Positions 1 to 7,947 of a stretch of DNA of 64,000 nt are shown here, one piece after another. This DNA comes from Streptomyces phaeoluteigriseus. Its GTDB lineage: Bacteria; Actinomycetota; Actinomycetes; Streptomycetales; Streptomycetaceae. Below the pieces are notes generated by a model. The model was given only the letters and a program-made list of their open reading frames with translations. It did not search any database and was not told the origin of the DNA. Each line of letters opens with the position of its first letter. Position 1 is the first letter of the stretch. The stretch lies in the NCBI RefSeq assembly GCF_001896135.2, contig NZ_MPOH02000011.1, positions 1,236,858-1,300,857 of the forward strand, in the 5' to 3' direction. A program made the position numbers and the translations under genes.

Positions 1-1344
1 GCCTGGGGCGCCGGTGTGGCTCGGGGCCGCCGCGGGGCCGCGTACCGCCGCGCGGGCGGCTGCCGCGCCGACGCCCGGTGGGACGGGGGCGCCGGTCGGG
101 GCCGGGGCGGCCACCGCGTGTGCCTCGGGTCCGGGGACGTAGCCGACGGCGGGCATTCCGGCCGGGGCCGCGCCCGCGGAGAAGTTCACGCCGCGCTCGA
201 TCCGGTCGAGGCGGGCCATGACGGAACGCTCGTCGCCGTAGGCGGCCGGGAGCAGTACGCGGGCGCAGATCAGCTCGAGCTGGAGGCGGGGCGAGTGGGC
301 GCCGCGCATCTCGGTGAGGCCCTGGTTGACGAGGTCGGCGGCGCGGCTCAGCTCGGCGGCGCCGAAGACGCCCGCCTGGGCCTGCATCCGCTCGATGACG
401 TCGGAGGGGGCGTCGATGAGCCCCTTCTCCGCGGCGTCCGGGACGGCGGCGAGGATGACGAGGTCGCGCAACCGCTCCAGCAGGTCGGCGACGAACCGCC
501 GCGGGTCGTTGCCCCCCTCGATGATCCGGTCCACGACCTCGAAGGCGGCGGCCCCGTCACCGGTCGCGAACGACTCGACGACGGAGTCGAGCAGCGAGCC
601 GTCCGTGTACCCGAGGAGGGAGGTCGCCATGGCGTATGTCACACCGGCCTCGCCCGCGCCCGCGAGGAGCTGGTCCATGACGGACATGGAGTCACGCACG
701 GAGCCGGCGCCGGAGCGCACGACGAGCGGCAGGACCCCCTCCTCGACCGGGATGTTCTCCTTCTGGCACACCTCGCCGAGGTACTCCCGCAGCGTCCCCG
801 GCGGCACGAGCCGGAAGGGGTAGTGGTGGGTCCGGGACCGGATGGTGCCGATGACCTTCTCGGGCTCGGTGGTGGCGAAGATGAACTTGAGATGCTCCGG
901 CGGCTCCTCGACCACCTTGAGCAGCGCGTTGAAACCGGCCGACGTGACCATGTGGGCCTCGTCGATGATGTAGATCTTGTAACGGCTGCCCGCGGGCCCG
1001 AAGAAGGCCTTTTCCCGCAGGTCACGGGCGTCGTCCACACCACCGTGCGAAGCGGCGTCGATCTCGATGACGTCGATGGAACCCGGGCCCGTACGCGCCA
1101 GGTCCTGACACGACTGGCACTCGCCGCACGGCGTGGGCGTGGGGCCCTTCTCGCAGTTCAGGCATCGGGCCAGGATGCGCGCGCTGGTCGTCTTGCCACA
1201 TCCGCGCGGCCCGCTGAACAGGTACGCGTGATTGACCCGGTTGTTCCGCAGCGCCTGCTGCAACGGGTCGGTGACATGCTCCTGCCCGATGACCTCGGCG
1301 AACGACTCCGGGCGATAGCGGCGGTACAGCGCGAGAGACGACAC
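1..1344 (-). CDS. dnaX: DNA polymerase III subunit gamma/tau, N-terminal part (cut by window edge)
   Basis: Clamp-loader ATPase of the replicative polymerase, acting in the cytoplasm to load the beta clamp. The gene runs leftward off the window; the 448 codons present are open throughout. A GTG start at 1342-1344 gives the family N-terminus VSSLALYRRYRPESF. Walker A is GPRGCGKTTSAR. Four zinc-ligand cysteines follow in CLNC and CGECQSC, and Walker B is IIDEAHM. The sensor-1 region FIFATTEPEKVIGTIRSR is also present. After about residue 365 the sequence becomes Ala/Pro-rich, as in the tau linker of Streptomyces DnaX. The SRP RNA gene lies directly upstream on the same strand, a common actinobacterial arrangement. 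The C-terminus is not visible. Very sure of identity. Confidence 0.97.
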   Translation of the reverse strand, partial: MSSLALYRRYRPESFAEVIGQEHVTDPLQQALRNNRVNHAYLFSGPRGCGKTTSARILARCLNCEKGPTPTPCGECQSCQDLARTGPGSIDVIEIDAASHGGVDDARDLREKAFFGPAGSRYKIYIIDEAHMVTSAGFNALLKVVEEPPEHLKFIFATTEPEKVIGTIRSRTHHYPFRLVPPGTLREYLGEVCQKENIPVEEGVLPLVVRSGAGSVRDSMSVMDQLLAGAGEAGVTYAMATSLLGYTDGSLLDSVVESFATGDGAAAFEVVDRIIEGGNDPRRFVADLLERLRDLVILAAVPDAAEKGLIDAPSDVIERMQAQAGVFGAAELSRAADLVNQGLTEMRGAHSPRLQLELICARVLLPAAYGDERSVMARLDRIERGVNFSAGAAPAGMPAVGYVPGPEAHAVAAPAPTGAPVPPGVGAAAARAAVRGPAAAPSHTGAPG

Positions 1345-1397
1345 GCATACGAGGTTATAGGCGCCCACCGACAACCGGCCCCGCCCCGGAACGCAAG

Positions 1398-1491
1398 CGC
1401 CCCCCACGCACCCGCCAGAGCCGACCTACCCTTGCTGCCTTCCGGCCCTGGGGGAGTTCAGTCAGATAGCGCCGCGTGAGGGGCTGCGCCA
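1398..1491 (-). ncRNA. ffs: Small signal recognition particle RNA (4.5S-like)
   Basis: The minus strand contains the SRP domain IV signature GGCCGGAAGGCAGCAAGG, the GGAA tetraloop and asymmetric loop that bind Ffh. The flanks of about 35 nt pair with each other (GCGCAGCCCC near the 5' end, GGGGGGCGC near the 3' end), giving the single long hairpin of small bacterial SRP RNAs. It targets nascent membrane and secreted proteins with Ffh. It lies between dnaX and the tRNA gene. The exact ends are estimated from the pairing limits, not from known transcripts. Confidence 0.93.
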
Positions 1492-1560
1492 ACAGTACCC
1501 GATGGCGGCCGGGGGGAACGAGTTCGCGAGCACTCCTCAACGTCTTGTATTGTTTGCCGC

Positions 1561-1648
1561 GGAGGATTCGCCTAGTGGCCTAGGGCGCACGCTTGGAAAG
1601 CGTGTTGGGGGCAACCCCTCACGAGTTCGAATCTCGTATCCTCCGCCA
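1561..1648 (+). tRNA. tRNA-Ser (anticodon GGA)
   Basis: A full class II tRNA cloverleaf is visible. The 7-bp acceptor stem GGAGGAT (1561-1567) pairs with ATCCTCC (1638-1644). The anticodon loop CTTGGAAAG carries GGA, which reads UCC serine codons. There is a long variable arm, a T loop with GTTCGAATC, and discriminator G at 1645. CCA is encoded at 1646-1648. It is followed by a strong terminator and by recombinase remnants, so the gene probably served as an integration site. Confidence 0.96.
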
Positions 1649-1670
1649 GTGCCTCACCGGGCACGATGTC

Positions 1671-1700
1671 GAAGGGCCCCACCTCAGGGTGGGGCCCTTC
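1671..1700 (+). terminator. Rho-independent-type hairpin after tRNA-Ser
   Basis: A perfect 13-bp inverted repeat: GAAGGGCCCCACC (1671-1683), loop TCAG, GGTGGGGCCCTTC (1688-1700). It begins 22 nt after the tRNA CCA and is followed by a T-rich stretch (GTCGTTGTCC). A factor-independent terminator of the tRNA transcript is the simplest reading. Confidence 0.85.
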
Positions 1701-1710
1701 GTCGTTGTCC

Positions 1711-1860
1711 TCAGACCTCGTTGTCCTGGTTTCTGTCCACAGCGGGTGTCTCCGGGGTCCCCCGGATCGCATCGGCGATCTTCCGGGCGACGTCCTTGAG
1801 CAGGGCGTCCGGCACGTGGAGGTACCGGGCCCGCATGCTCGCGGAGGTGCCCGGCTCCCA
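1711..1860 (-). pseudogene. C-terminal remnant of a tyrosine recombinase (integrase)
   Basis: About 48 residues in one minus-strand frame look like the last part of a phage/ICE tyrosine integrase. The segment SASMRARYLHVPDALLKD matches the family pattern in which the catalytic Tyr sits in M-x-x-R-Y-x-H-V and is followed by a short helix. The His-x-x-Arg box, the first Arg and the N-terminal domains are missing. Upstream codons in the frame (to about 1986) no longer resemble the family. It lies 65 bp from the 3' end of tRNA-Ser, where such integrases usually sit. I infer a scar of a lost integrative element. No duplicated tRNA 3' end was found within the window. Confidence 0.6.
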
Positions 1861-2059
1861 CCCCCAACGGCGTGGACGAAGAGGCAGTCGCCGCCCTGAG
1901 CCGCCAGCAGGTGTCGCGCCCTGAGGAGCTTCGGCATCGAACGCAGTCATGCCCCGGCATCCGTCGATGCCTGATTCACCCATCACGGGTTGGCCTGCGG
2001 CGACTCTGGTCTCGGCGGATCCACGCGGATCTGTCCATGGTCCCGGGACGATGTCGCGG

Positions 2060-2290
2060 TCATAGCCCGATCATCCGGACCTTGCTCCCGCACAGCCGGG
2101 TCATGTCATCGACATCCGACGTGAGGATGGCGACCGGGCCAGGCTGACGCAAGGCCGCTTCCGCGACGGTGGCGTCGATCGCGTACTTGTGTCCGTGCAG
2201 ACCGGCGCCCTTGAGCAGTTGGGCCGCCGCCTTGGCCGCTGCCTCCGTGATCGGCTCCACCTTGACCCGGGAGAGCGCCCGTGGGGACCT
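2060..2290 (-). pseudogene. C-terminal remnant of a PIN-domain (VapC-like) protein
   Basis: The minus-strand frame carries SRVKVEPITEAAAKAAAQLL, then HKYAIDATVAEAAL and ILTSDVDDMTRL. This is the pattern of the C-terminal half of a PIN-domain ribonuclease toxin: the conserved Asp in the D-A-x-V-A-x-A helix and the T-S-D-x-D-D motif. The N-terminal half with the first catalytic Asp is absent, because the frame runs into the end of the response-regulator gene at 2304. No antitoxin is recognisable. It is probably another leftover of the element that used tRNA-Ser. The 200 bp between the two remnants hold nothing I recognise. Confidence 0.55.
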
Positions 2291-2303
2291 CCGGTGCCGC
2301 CCC

Positions 2304-2930
2304 TCACGGCAGCAGGCGTTGTTCCTTCGCCACCGATACCGCTCCTGAGCGGGTGTCGACGCCGAGTTTGTCGTAGATGCGGCGGAGGTGGGTCTTCACG
2401 GTGGTCTCGCTGATGAACAGGGCTCGGGCGATGTCTCGGTTGGGGAGGCCTCGGGAGAGCTGGGCGAGGATGTCCCGTTCCCGGGGGGTGAGGGTGGGGC
2501 GGGGGCTGCGCAGGTGGGAGAGGACGCGGCCGGCGACGGGGGCGGAGAGGGACGGGCGGCCCTGGGCGGCGGCGTGGAGGGCGGTGAAGAGGTCCTCGGG
2601 GCGTTCGGCCTTCAGGAGGTAGCCGGTGGCGCCGGCTTCCACGGCTCGGGTGACGTCGGCGTCCGTGTCGTACGTGGTGAGGACCAGGACGTGCGGGGCG
2701 GGGTTCCCGGCGCGCAGGCGGCGGGTGGTCTCGACGCCGTCGATGCCCTCGCCCAGCTGGAGGTCCATCAGGACGACGTCGGGACGCAGTCTGCGCGCCA
2801 GCGCGAGGGCCTCCTCGCCGCTGCCCGCCTCACCGACCACCTCGATGTCCGGGGCGCTGCCGAGCAGGGCCAGCAGGCCGGCCCGTACGACGGCGTGGTC
2901 GTCGCAGACCAGGATGCGGATCGGGGTCAT
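2304..2930 (-). CDS. senR: NarL/LuxR-family response regulator, SenR-like
   Basis: Cytoplasmic transcription regulator of 208 aa. The receiver domain (about residues 5-120) has the acidic pair DD near the start (LVCDDHAVVRAG), the phospho-acceptor Asp in DVVLMDLQL and the conserved Lys in GYLLKAERPEDL. The LuxR HTH (about 145-205) shows LTPRERDILAQLSRGLPN and TVKTHLRRIYDKLGV. It overlaps the kinase gene by 4 bp (ATGA), so the two are translationally coupled. Across the promoter region lies an HbpS-type gene; in Streptomyces reticuli the same trio forms the HbpS-SenS-SenR redox/heme sensing system. Family and pairing are seen directly. The Sen name is inferred from context. Confidence 0.8.
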   Translation of the reverse strand: MTPIRILVCDDHAVVRAGLLALLGSAPDIEVVGEAGSGEEALALARRLRPDVVLMDLQLGEGIDGVETTRRLRAGNPAPHVLVLTTYDTDADVTRAVEAGATGYLLKAERPEDLFTALHAAAQGRPSLSAPVAGRVLSHLRSPRPTLTPRERDILAQLSRGLPNRDIARALFISETTVKTHLRRIYDKLGVDTRSGAVSVAKEQRLLP

Positions 2931-4129
2931 CTCGGCTCCAGGGGGATCGACGCCGACAGGGCCGTGCCCTCGCCGGGGGACGACTCGATCGTGAGGGTGC
3001 CGCCCAGCTGGCGGAGGCGGGCCCGGATCGCGGGCAGGCCGTGCCCGCGGACGCCGGTGGGGTCGGCGGTGGTGGCCGGTACGTCGAAGCCCTGGCCGTC
3101 GTCCGTCACGTCCAGCACAATCTGGTCGTCCAGGCAGGTCAGGGTCAGGGCCGCCGTGGTCGCGCCGGCGTGTTCGCGGACGTTGGCCAGGGCGCCCTGG
3201 GCGATGCGGAGCAGGGCGGACTCGACCGGGGCGGGGAGCGGCACGGACGGCGTGCCCTCCGTGTGGACCCGGACGGTGAGGGCGGGGGTCGTGTCGCGGT
3301 CGGCCAGGGCCCGCAGGGCCGCTTCCAGGCCGCCGCCGTCCGCGAGGTCGGCCGGGGTCAGGTCGTGGACGAAGCGGCGGGCCTCGGCGAGGCTGCGTTC
3401 GGCGATCGTGGCCGCGGTGCGCACGTGGTCGCGGGCCGTTCCGGGCGAGGTGTCCCAGAGGCGGTCCGCGGCCTGGAGCAGCATGCGCTGGCTGGACAGG
3501 CCCTGGGCGAGGGTGTCGTGGATCTCGCGGGCGAGGCGTTCGCGTTCGGCGAGGGTGCCCTCGCGACGTTCGGTGGCGGCCAGTTCGCGGCGGGTGCTGA
3601 CCAGGTCGTCGATCAGGGCGTCCCGGCGGGCCGACTGGCGGCGCATCACGACGAACACGGTCGTGGCGACGGCGGCCACGGCCGGGGGCGCCAGCAGGAC
3701 GTTGGGGTCCGGCCAGCCCGCCAGCCTCAGCTGGGCCACGACCGTGAGGGCGGTGAGCAATACGACCAGGGGGATCGCGGCGCCGGGCGCGAGGCTGCGC
3801 AGACCGGCGTAGAAGAGGGGGACCGCACACCACGCGAAGCTCGGGGCGAGCAGGACCAGCACCGCCCACGCGGCGACCGTGGGGCCGAGCCAGGCCAGGC
3901 GCGTGAGGCGGGCGCCGAGGGCCGGGCCGAGGACGTACAGCACCGCGAGGAGGGCGGAGAGGGCGATGATCCACGGGGTGCGGGGGTCGGCGGCGTGGCG
4001 GGCCAGGTAGCGGGCCAGGGAGGCGGCCAGGAGGACGAAGAAGGCCGCGTGCATGACGAGGGCGAGGATGCGGGTCTCGTCCCGGTCGCCCGGCCGGCTT
4101 CCCTCGGCGCGGTTACTCGTCGTCGTCAC
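2927..4129 (-). CDS. senS: Membrane sensor histidine kinase, SenS-like
   Basis: 400-aa sensor kinase of the NarL-partner class. Residues about 25-185 hold five or six hydrophobic membrane segments. A short coiled-coil region precedes the HisKA_3 H-box REIHDTLAQGLSS (about residue 200), with the phospho-accepting His. The HATPase domain has the N box in NVREHAGAT, DDGQGFD, and a G2 box in RGHGLPAIRARL. It autophosphorylates and passes phosphate to the adjacent regulator, whose start codon overlaps its stop. The divergent HbpS-like gene 240 bp away suggests the extracellular HbpS octamer modulates this kinase, as shown for S. reticuli SenS. Confidence 0.8.
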   Translation of the reverse strand: MTTTSNRAEGSRPGDRDETRILALVMHAAFFVLLAASLARYLARHAADPRTPWIIALSALLAVLYVLGPALGARLTRLAWLGPTVAAWAVLVLLAPSFAWCAVPLFYAGLRSLAPGAAIPLVVLLTALTVVAQLRLAGWPDPNVLLAPPAVAAVATTVFVVMRRQSARRDALIDDLVSTRRELAATERREGTLAERERLAREIHDTLAQGLSSQRMLLQAADRLWDTSPGTARDHVRTAATIAERSLAEARRFVHDLTPADLADGGGLEAALRALADRDTTPALTVRVHTEGTPSVPLPAPVESALLRIAQGALANVREHAGATTAALTLTCLDDQIVLDVTDDGQGFDVPATTADPTGVRGHGLPAIRARLRQLGGTLTIESSPGEGTALSASIPLEPR

Positions 4130-4208
4130 CCTCTTTCACCTTTCCCGCCTGTCTCAGGCGCCTCTGAACTGGGCAAACACCTCCATTGTCGCCCGCCACG
4201 GGGGTGCG

Positions 4209-4232
4209 GGGGTCGTCCGATCGGACGACCCC
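4209..4232. promoter_or_regulatory. Perfect 24-bp palindrome between the sen pair and hbpS, candidate SenR operator
   Basis: GGGGTCGTCCGA is followed immediately by its exact reverse complement (centre between 4220 and 4221). A further GGGGACGACCGG follows at 4233, echoing one half-site. The palindrome sits between divergent starts at 4129 and 4372. Operator function is inferred from symmetry and position; SenR is known to bind inverted repeats in the senS-hbpS intergenic region of S. reticuli. Confidence 0.6.
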
Positions 4233-4314
4233 GGGGACGACCGGACCGTCGACCCGGATCGGCCGGTCCCGGCCACAGGATGGATTCCGGGGGACGCTCC
4301 GGCGCTCCCGCCCC

Positions 4315-4352
4315 ACTCCACGCGACTCCACTCCACGCGACTCCACTCCACT
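4315..4352. repeat. Short tandem repeat in the hbpS leader
   Basis: Two and a half head-to-tail copies of a 15-bp unit CTCCACGCGACTCCA end just before the hbpS ribosome-binding site (GGAAGG at about 4355). The repeat lies in the presumed 5' untranslated leader. It could be slippage-prone; no function is visible. Confidence 0.6.
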
Positions 4353-4371
4353 CAGGAAGGCCGAACCAGCC

Positions 4372-4947
4372 ATGCGTCACACCCGCGCCCGCCGCACCTC
4401 CCGCAACCGTCTCCTCACCGGCGGAGCCGTCCTCGCCGTCCTGACCGCCGGAGGCCTCGGCACGGTGGCCGCCAACGCCGCCGACTCCCCCGCCCAGGCA
4501 TCCGCCACGACGGCCGCCGTCTCCGGTCCCGCCAGGGGTGAGCTGACGAGGACCACGCATCTCACCCTCACCGCCGCGACCGAGGCCGCGCAGGCCGCGG
4601 TGGACGCCGCCGAGAGGGAGAACCAGCACGTGTCCGTGGCCGTCGTCGACCGGAACGGCAACACCCTCGTCACCCTGCGCGGCGACGGCGCCGGCCCGCA
4701 GTCGTACGAGTCCGCCGAGCGCAAGGCCTTCACCGCGGTCTCCTGGAACGCGCCCACGTCCGAGCTGGCGGAGCGGCTGAAGCAGGCGCCGAACCTCAAG
4801 GACATCCCGGGCACGCTGTTCCTCGGCGGCGGCGCCCCCGTCACCGCGCAGGGCGCCCCGGTCGCGGGCATCGGCGTCGCGGGCGCGCCCTCGGGCGACC
4901 TGGACGAGAAGTTCGCGCGGGCGGGCGTCGCGGCCCTCGGCCGCTGA
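4372..4947 (+). CDS. hbpS: Secreted HbpS/GlcG-family heme-binding protein
   Basis: 191-aa protein with an N-terminal export signal: a twin-arginine-like RRTSRNRLL followed by a hydrophobic core, and a likely cleavage near ANAADS. The rest is a single GlcG/HbpS domain with the family markers HVSVAVVDRNGNTLV, SAERKAFTAVSW and FLGGGAPV. HbpS assembles into extracellular octamers that bind heme and iron and control SenS. A D-A-A-E in the first helix fits the D-x-x-E iron-binding motif described for HbpS. The ATG at 4372 has GGAAGG about 12 nt upstream. Divergent from the sensor kinase gene. Confidence 0.85.
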   Translation: MRHTRARRTSRNRLLTGGAVLAVLTAGGLGTVAANAADSPAQASATTAAVSGPARGELTRTTHLTLTAATEAAQAAVDAAERENQHVSVAVVDRNGNTLVTLRGDGAGPQSYESAERKAFTAVSWNAPTSELAERLKQAPNLKDIPGTLFLGGGAPVTAQGAPVAGIGVAGAPSGDLDEKFARAGVAALGR

Positions 4948-5149
4948 CCCGAGCGCCACTGGCCCCGGCTGTATCGACCCGCCGGCTTCGGCGCCGCCGA
5001 CCGGAGCGTCGCTGGCCCGAGCGTCGTTGGCCAGAGCGCCGCCGACCAGAGCGCCGCCGACCAGAGCGTCGTTGGCCCGAGCGCCGCCGACCCGCCCGTT
5101 CAGCCTGCGGCGCCCGTAGCCTGCGGCGCTCGTTCAGCCTGCGGCGCCC
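4948..5149. repeat. Intergenic degenerate 15-bp repeats
   Basis: From about 5003 to 5095 there are six near-identical 15-mers of the type GAGCGCCGCCGACCA / GAGCGTCGTTGGCCC. Three copies of AGCCTGCGGCGC follow (about 5103-5146). No gene or promoter is recognised. The block separates the end of hbpS from the convergent copper gene, so it is non-coding. Confidence 0.65.
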
Positions 5150-7109
5150 TCAGCGCGTGATGCGTACCGACTTCGTCTCCGTCACCTGGTCGATCTCCGA
5201 GGCCCGCACGGTCACGCTCATCTCCCAGGTGCCGGGGAGGGGCAGGTTGACGGCGTCGGCGGCCCAGTAGCCGCCCCGGTCGGTGATCCTCGCGTCGAGC
5301 GGGCCGATGTCCTGGCCGGGGAGGCTGAAGGACATGCGGAGTTCGGGCACGGTGGCGAAGCCGCCGTCGGGGCCGTAGACCACGGCCTGCACCGAGTTCT
5401 CGCCGACCCGCCCCGGGTCGAGGGTGATCTGCACGGTGCCCCGGGCGCCGGGGGCACCGGGGGCGCTCATGTCGAAGGGAACCGTGGTCACGGAGGCGAC
5501 GGGCAGCCCGACCGACTGCTCGGACGTCGCCGCCTCCGCCTGTGCCCGGCCGGGCAGGGTGCCCGTGAGCACGGTCGTGAGACCGAGTACGACGACGGAG
5601 ACCGCGACCTCCGCGAGGACGGACCGGCGCAGGGCACGGCGATGCGCGTGCTCGGCCGGGGTGAGGGGCGGACCGTCACCGGACCGGGGCCCGCCGGGCA
5701 GGGAGGGGCCGTCCGCGGGTGTCCGAGCGGCGACCCCCGCCTTCGCCGGAGCACCGACCCCTGCCGCCACCTTCACCTTCGCCCCTGCCATCGCTTCGTT
5801 CTCCTCGCCCTCCGGCACCTGCGCCTCCTTCGAGTCCGTCCCGCCGGTCCCGTCCGTCCTGTCCGTCCCGTCCGCGTGTTTCGCCTCCGTTCTCACCAGC
5901 CGCCCCGTCCACTGCCGCGACCACGCGCCCGCCAGGAGCAGCAGGCCCACCGCCACCAGCTTGGCGAGCAGGGTCCGGCCGTACGTCGTGTCCGTGAGGG
6001 CGTCGAGGGTGCCGAGGCCGCGCAGGCCTGGTAGACGCCGTCACCGCGAGGACGGTGACCGAGGTGGTGGCGAGCCGGGAGAAGCGGGCGGCCACGGCGG
6101 CCGGGAGGGAGCCGTGCCGGAGCAGGGTGAGCAGGGCGGTGAGGCCGCCGAGCCACACCGCCATGGCGACCAGGTGCAGCACCGAGGAGGCCATCGCGGC
6201 GGGGACCTGGATGCCGGCCGACGCGTGCTCGGCGGCGGCCCAGGTCAGGGCGAGGCCCACGGCCAGGGCGGTGCCGGTGACGAGGGTCGCCCGGGTGGGC
6301 CGGGGCCGGCCGCGCTGCCGGAGCAGCAGGGCGCCGGCCGCGACCAGCAGGAGCAGCCGGGCGGCCAGGGCGATGCCGGGGCGGTCGGAGAGGGTCCGGG
6401 TGAGGCCGGAGGGGTCGAGTGCCTGGGCGGGGCCGGCGCCGGTCTCGTAGGGGGCGCGCAGCAGGAGCAGCAGGACCGTCGACGCGGTGAACGTCCACCA
6501 GCCGGCCACGAGGAGCCCGCGCAGCGGGCGGACGTCCGGGGGGCGGCACAGGGCGACGAAGGCGGCCGTACCGATGAGCAGGGCGGCGGCACCGTACGCC
6601 AGATAGCGGCCGAGTTTGTGCAGTCCGGCGACGGCCGGGTCCTCGACGGGGCCGCTGGGGACGGTGGCCAGGGTCGGGGAGGGGGCGCCGATCGAGAAGG
6701 TGAACGCGCCCGCGATGGGGTGGCTGTCCGCCGACACGACCCGCCAGGCCACCGTGAAGGTGCCGGTGTCGAGCTTCGCGGGGAGGGTGACGCGGGCGGT
6801 GTCGGACCGGCCGTCGGCGTGCTGTGCCTCGCCCGTCCCGACGCGCCCGTTGTCGGGGCCGAAGACGCGGAAGGTGTCGTCGATGAGGCCGACGGACTCG
6901 GTGAAGGTCAGGGTGATGCTGCGGGGAGCGGTCTTGAGGACGGCCCCGTCGGCGGGGTCGGCGCCGCGGAGGGCGGCGTGCGCGGACGCCTGGCCCGCGC
7001 CCCCGAGGAGGAGCAGGACGAGCGTGGTGCCCAGCAGCACCAGCGCCCGAAGCCGCCGGGTGCTCCCGCCCGCACCGCTCCGCCGTCCGCCGTCGCGCCC
7101 TGCGTTCAC
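5150..7109 (-). CDS. CopC-CopD copper protein with C-terminal YtkA/FixH-like domain (two frameshifts)
   Basis: After repair this is a 653-aa membrane protein (YcnJ-like). A signal peptide ends at ASAHAALRGADP, placing the CopC copper-binding His near the mature N-terminus; SADSHPIAGAF supplies the second CopC His. Eight or so hydrophobic segments of a CopD domain follow. After a charged Lys/Glu/Gly-rich stretch and one more helix comes a beta-rich domain (from about VPFDMSAPG to the end) resembling YtkA/FixH. It probably binds and moves copper across the membrane. The frame breaks twice within 20 bp near 6030-6045 (one G missing in ACGGGCGTC, another in GCCTGGCGC). Two inserted bases restore a single frame. 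GTG start at 7109. Confidence 0.75.
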
Positions 7110-7173
7110 GTCACCGCTCCGTATGTCGGACTCCCCTGCTCGGGGATACGTACGGACCGCGGGCCGGTCCTGC

Positions 7174-7947
7174 TCACCACGCCGGCCGTGCCGACACTCC
7201 GCCGTCCACCACCAGATCGTGCCCGGTGATCCAGGAGGAGAGCGGGGAGGCGAGGAAGACGCAGGCGTCGCCCACGTCCTCGGGGCGGCCGAGCCGGCCG
7301 ACGGCGACCGCCTCACGCCAGCGCCGTACGCCCTCGGGCCAGGCCTCGGCCAGGCCGTCCCGTTCGATCAGGCCGGGCGAGACGGAGTTGACGCGGATGC
7401 CGTGGGGGCCGTACTCGCGGGCCGCCGCGCGGGCGTGCAGGACGACCGCCGCTTTGGAGGCGGCGTAGTGGGCGTGACCCTCGCCGGGCGTCGCCGCCTC
7501 CACCGAGGCGATGTGGGTGATCGTGCCGCCGCGCTGGCCGCGCATGACCTCGGCGGCGGCCTGGGTGCAGGCGAAGACGCTGGTCAGGTTGGTGTCGACG
7601 ACCTCCCGCCAGTCGGCCGCCGTCATGCCGGGCAGGGGCTGCACGGGCTGTACGCCCGCGTTGTTGACGAGGCTGGTCAGCCGTCCCCCGCCACCTCCCC
7701 CGGCCCACTCGGCGGCTTCCCGGACGAGTAGCCGGCATTCCTCCTCGGCCCTCAGATCGGCCTGGAGGACGACGGCCCGGCCGCCCGCCGCCACGATGTC
7801 CGCGGCGACGGCCCGGGCCGCCTCCACCGCCGTACGGCAGTGCAGTGCCACCGCCGCGCCCTCCTCGGCGAAGCGCAGCGCGATGCCTCGGCCGAGGCCG
7901 CCGCCCGCGCCTGTGATCAGGGCCGTCCGGCCCGTCAGCAGGGTCAT
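7174..7947 (-). CDS. SDR-family NAD(P)-dependent oxidoreductase
   Basis: 257 aa, classical short-chain dehydrogenase. The nucleotide-binding motif is TGAGGGLGRG. NNAG is at about residue 89, and the catalytic Ser-Tyr-Lys appear as IASVEA and YAASKAAV. WITGHDLVVDGG marks the C-terminus. Likely a cytoplasmic alcohol/ketone oxidoreductase with unknown substrate. Its ATG overlaps the stop of the upstream cupin gene (ATGA), so it is the last gene of the operon that begins at the acylase near the iron box. Confidence 0.85.
   Translation of the reverse strand: MTLLTGRTALITGAGGGLGRGIALRFAEEGAAVALHCRTAVEAARAVAADIVAAGGRAVVLQADLRAEEECRLLVREAAEWAGGGGGGRLTSLVNNAGVQPVQPLPGMTAADWREVVDTNLTSVFACTQAAAEVMRGQRGGTITHIASVEAATPGEGHAHYAASKAAVVLHARAAAREYGPHGIRVNSVSPGLIERDGLAEAWPEGVRRWREAVAVGRLGRPEDVGDACVFLASPLSSWITGHDLVVDGGVSARPAW

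Noticed and set aside
16-1479. 487-aa open frame on the plus strand over dnaX
   Set aside because: It is the antisense of dnaX in GC-rich DNA, has no family motif and would overlap the SRP RNA gene. The minus-strand frame gives an unmistakable DnaX.
1649-2060. Second attachment site (duplicate of the tRNA 3' end) near the recombinase remnant
   Set aside because: I looked for another GTTCGAATCTCG or the acceptor half in this stretch and found none.
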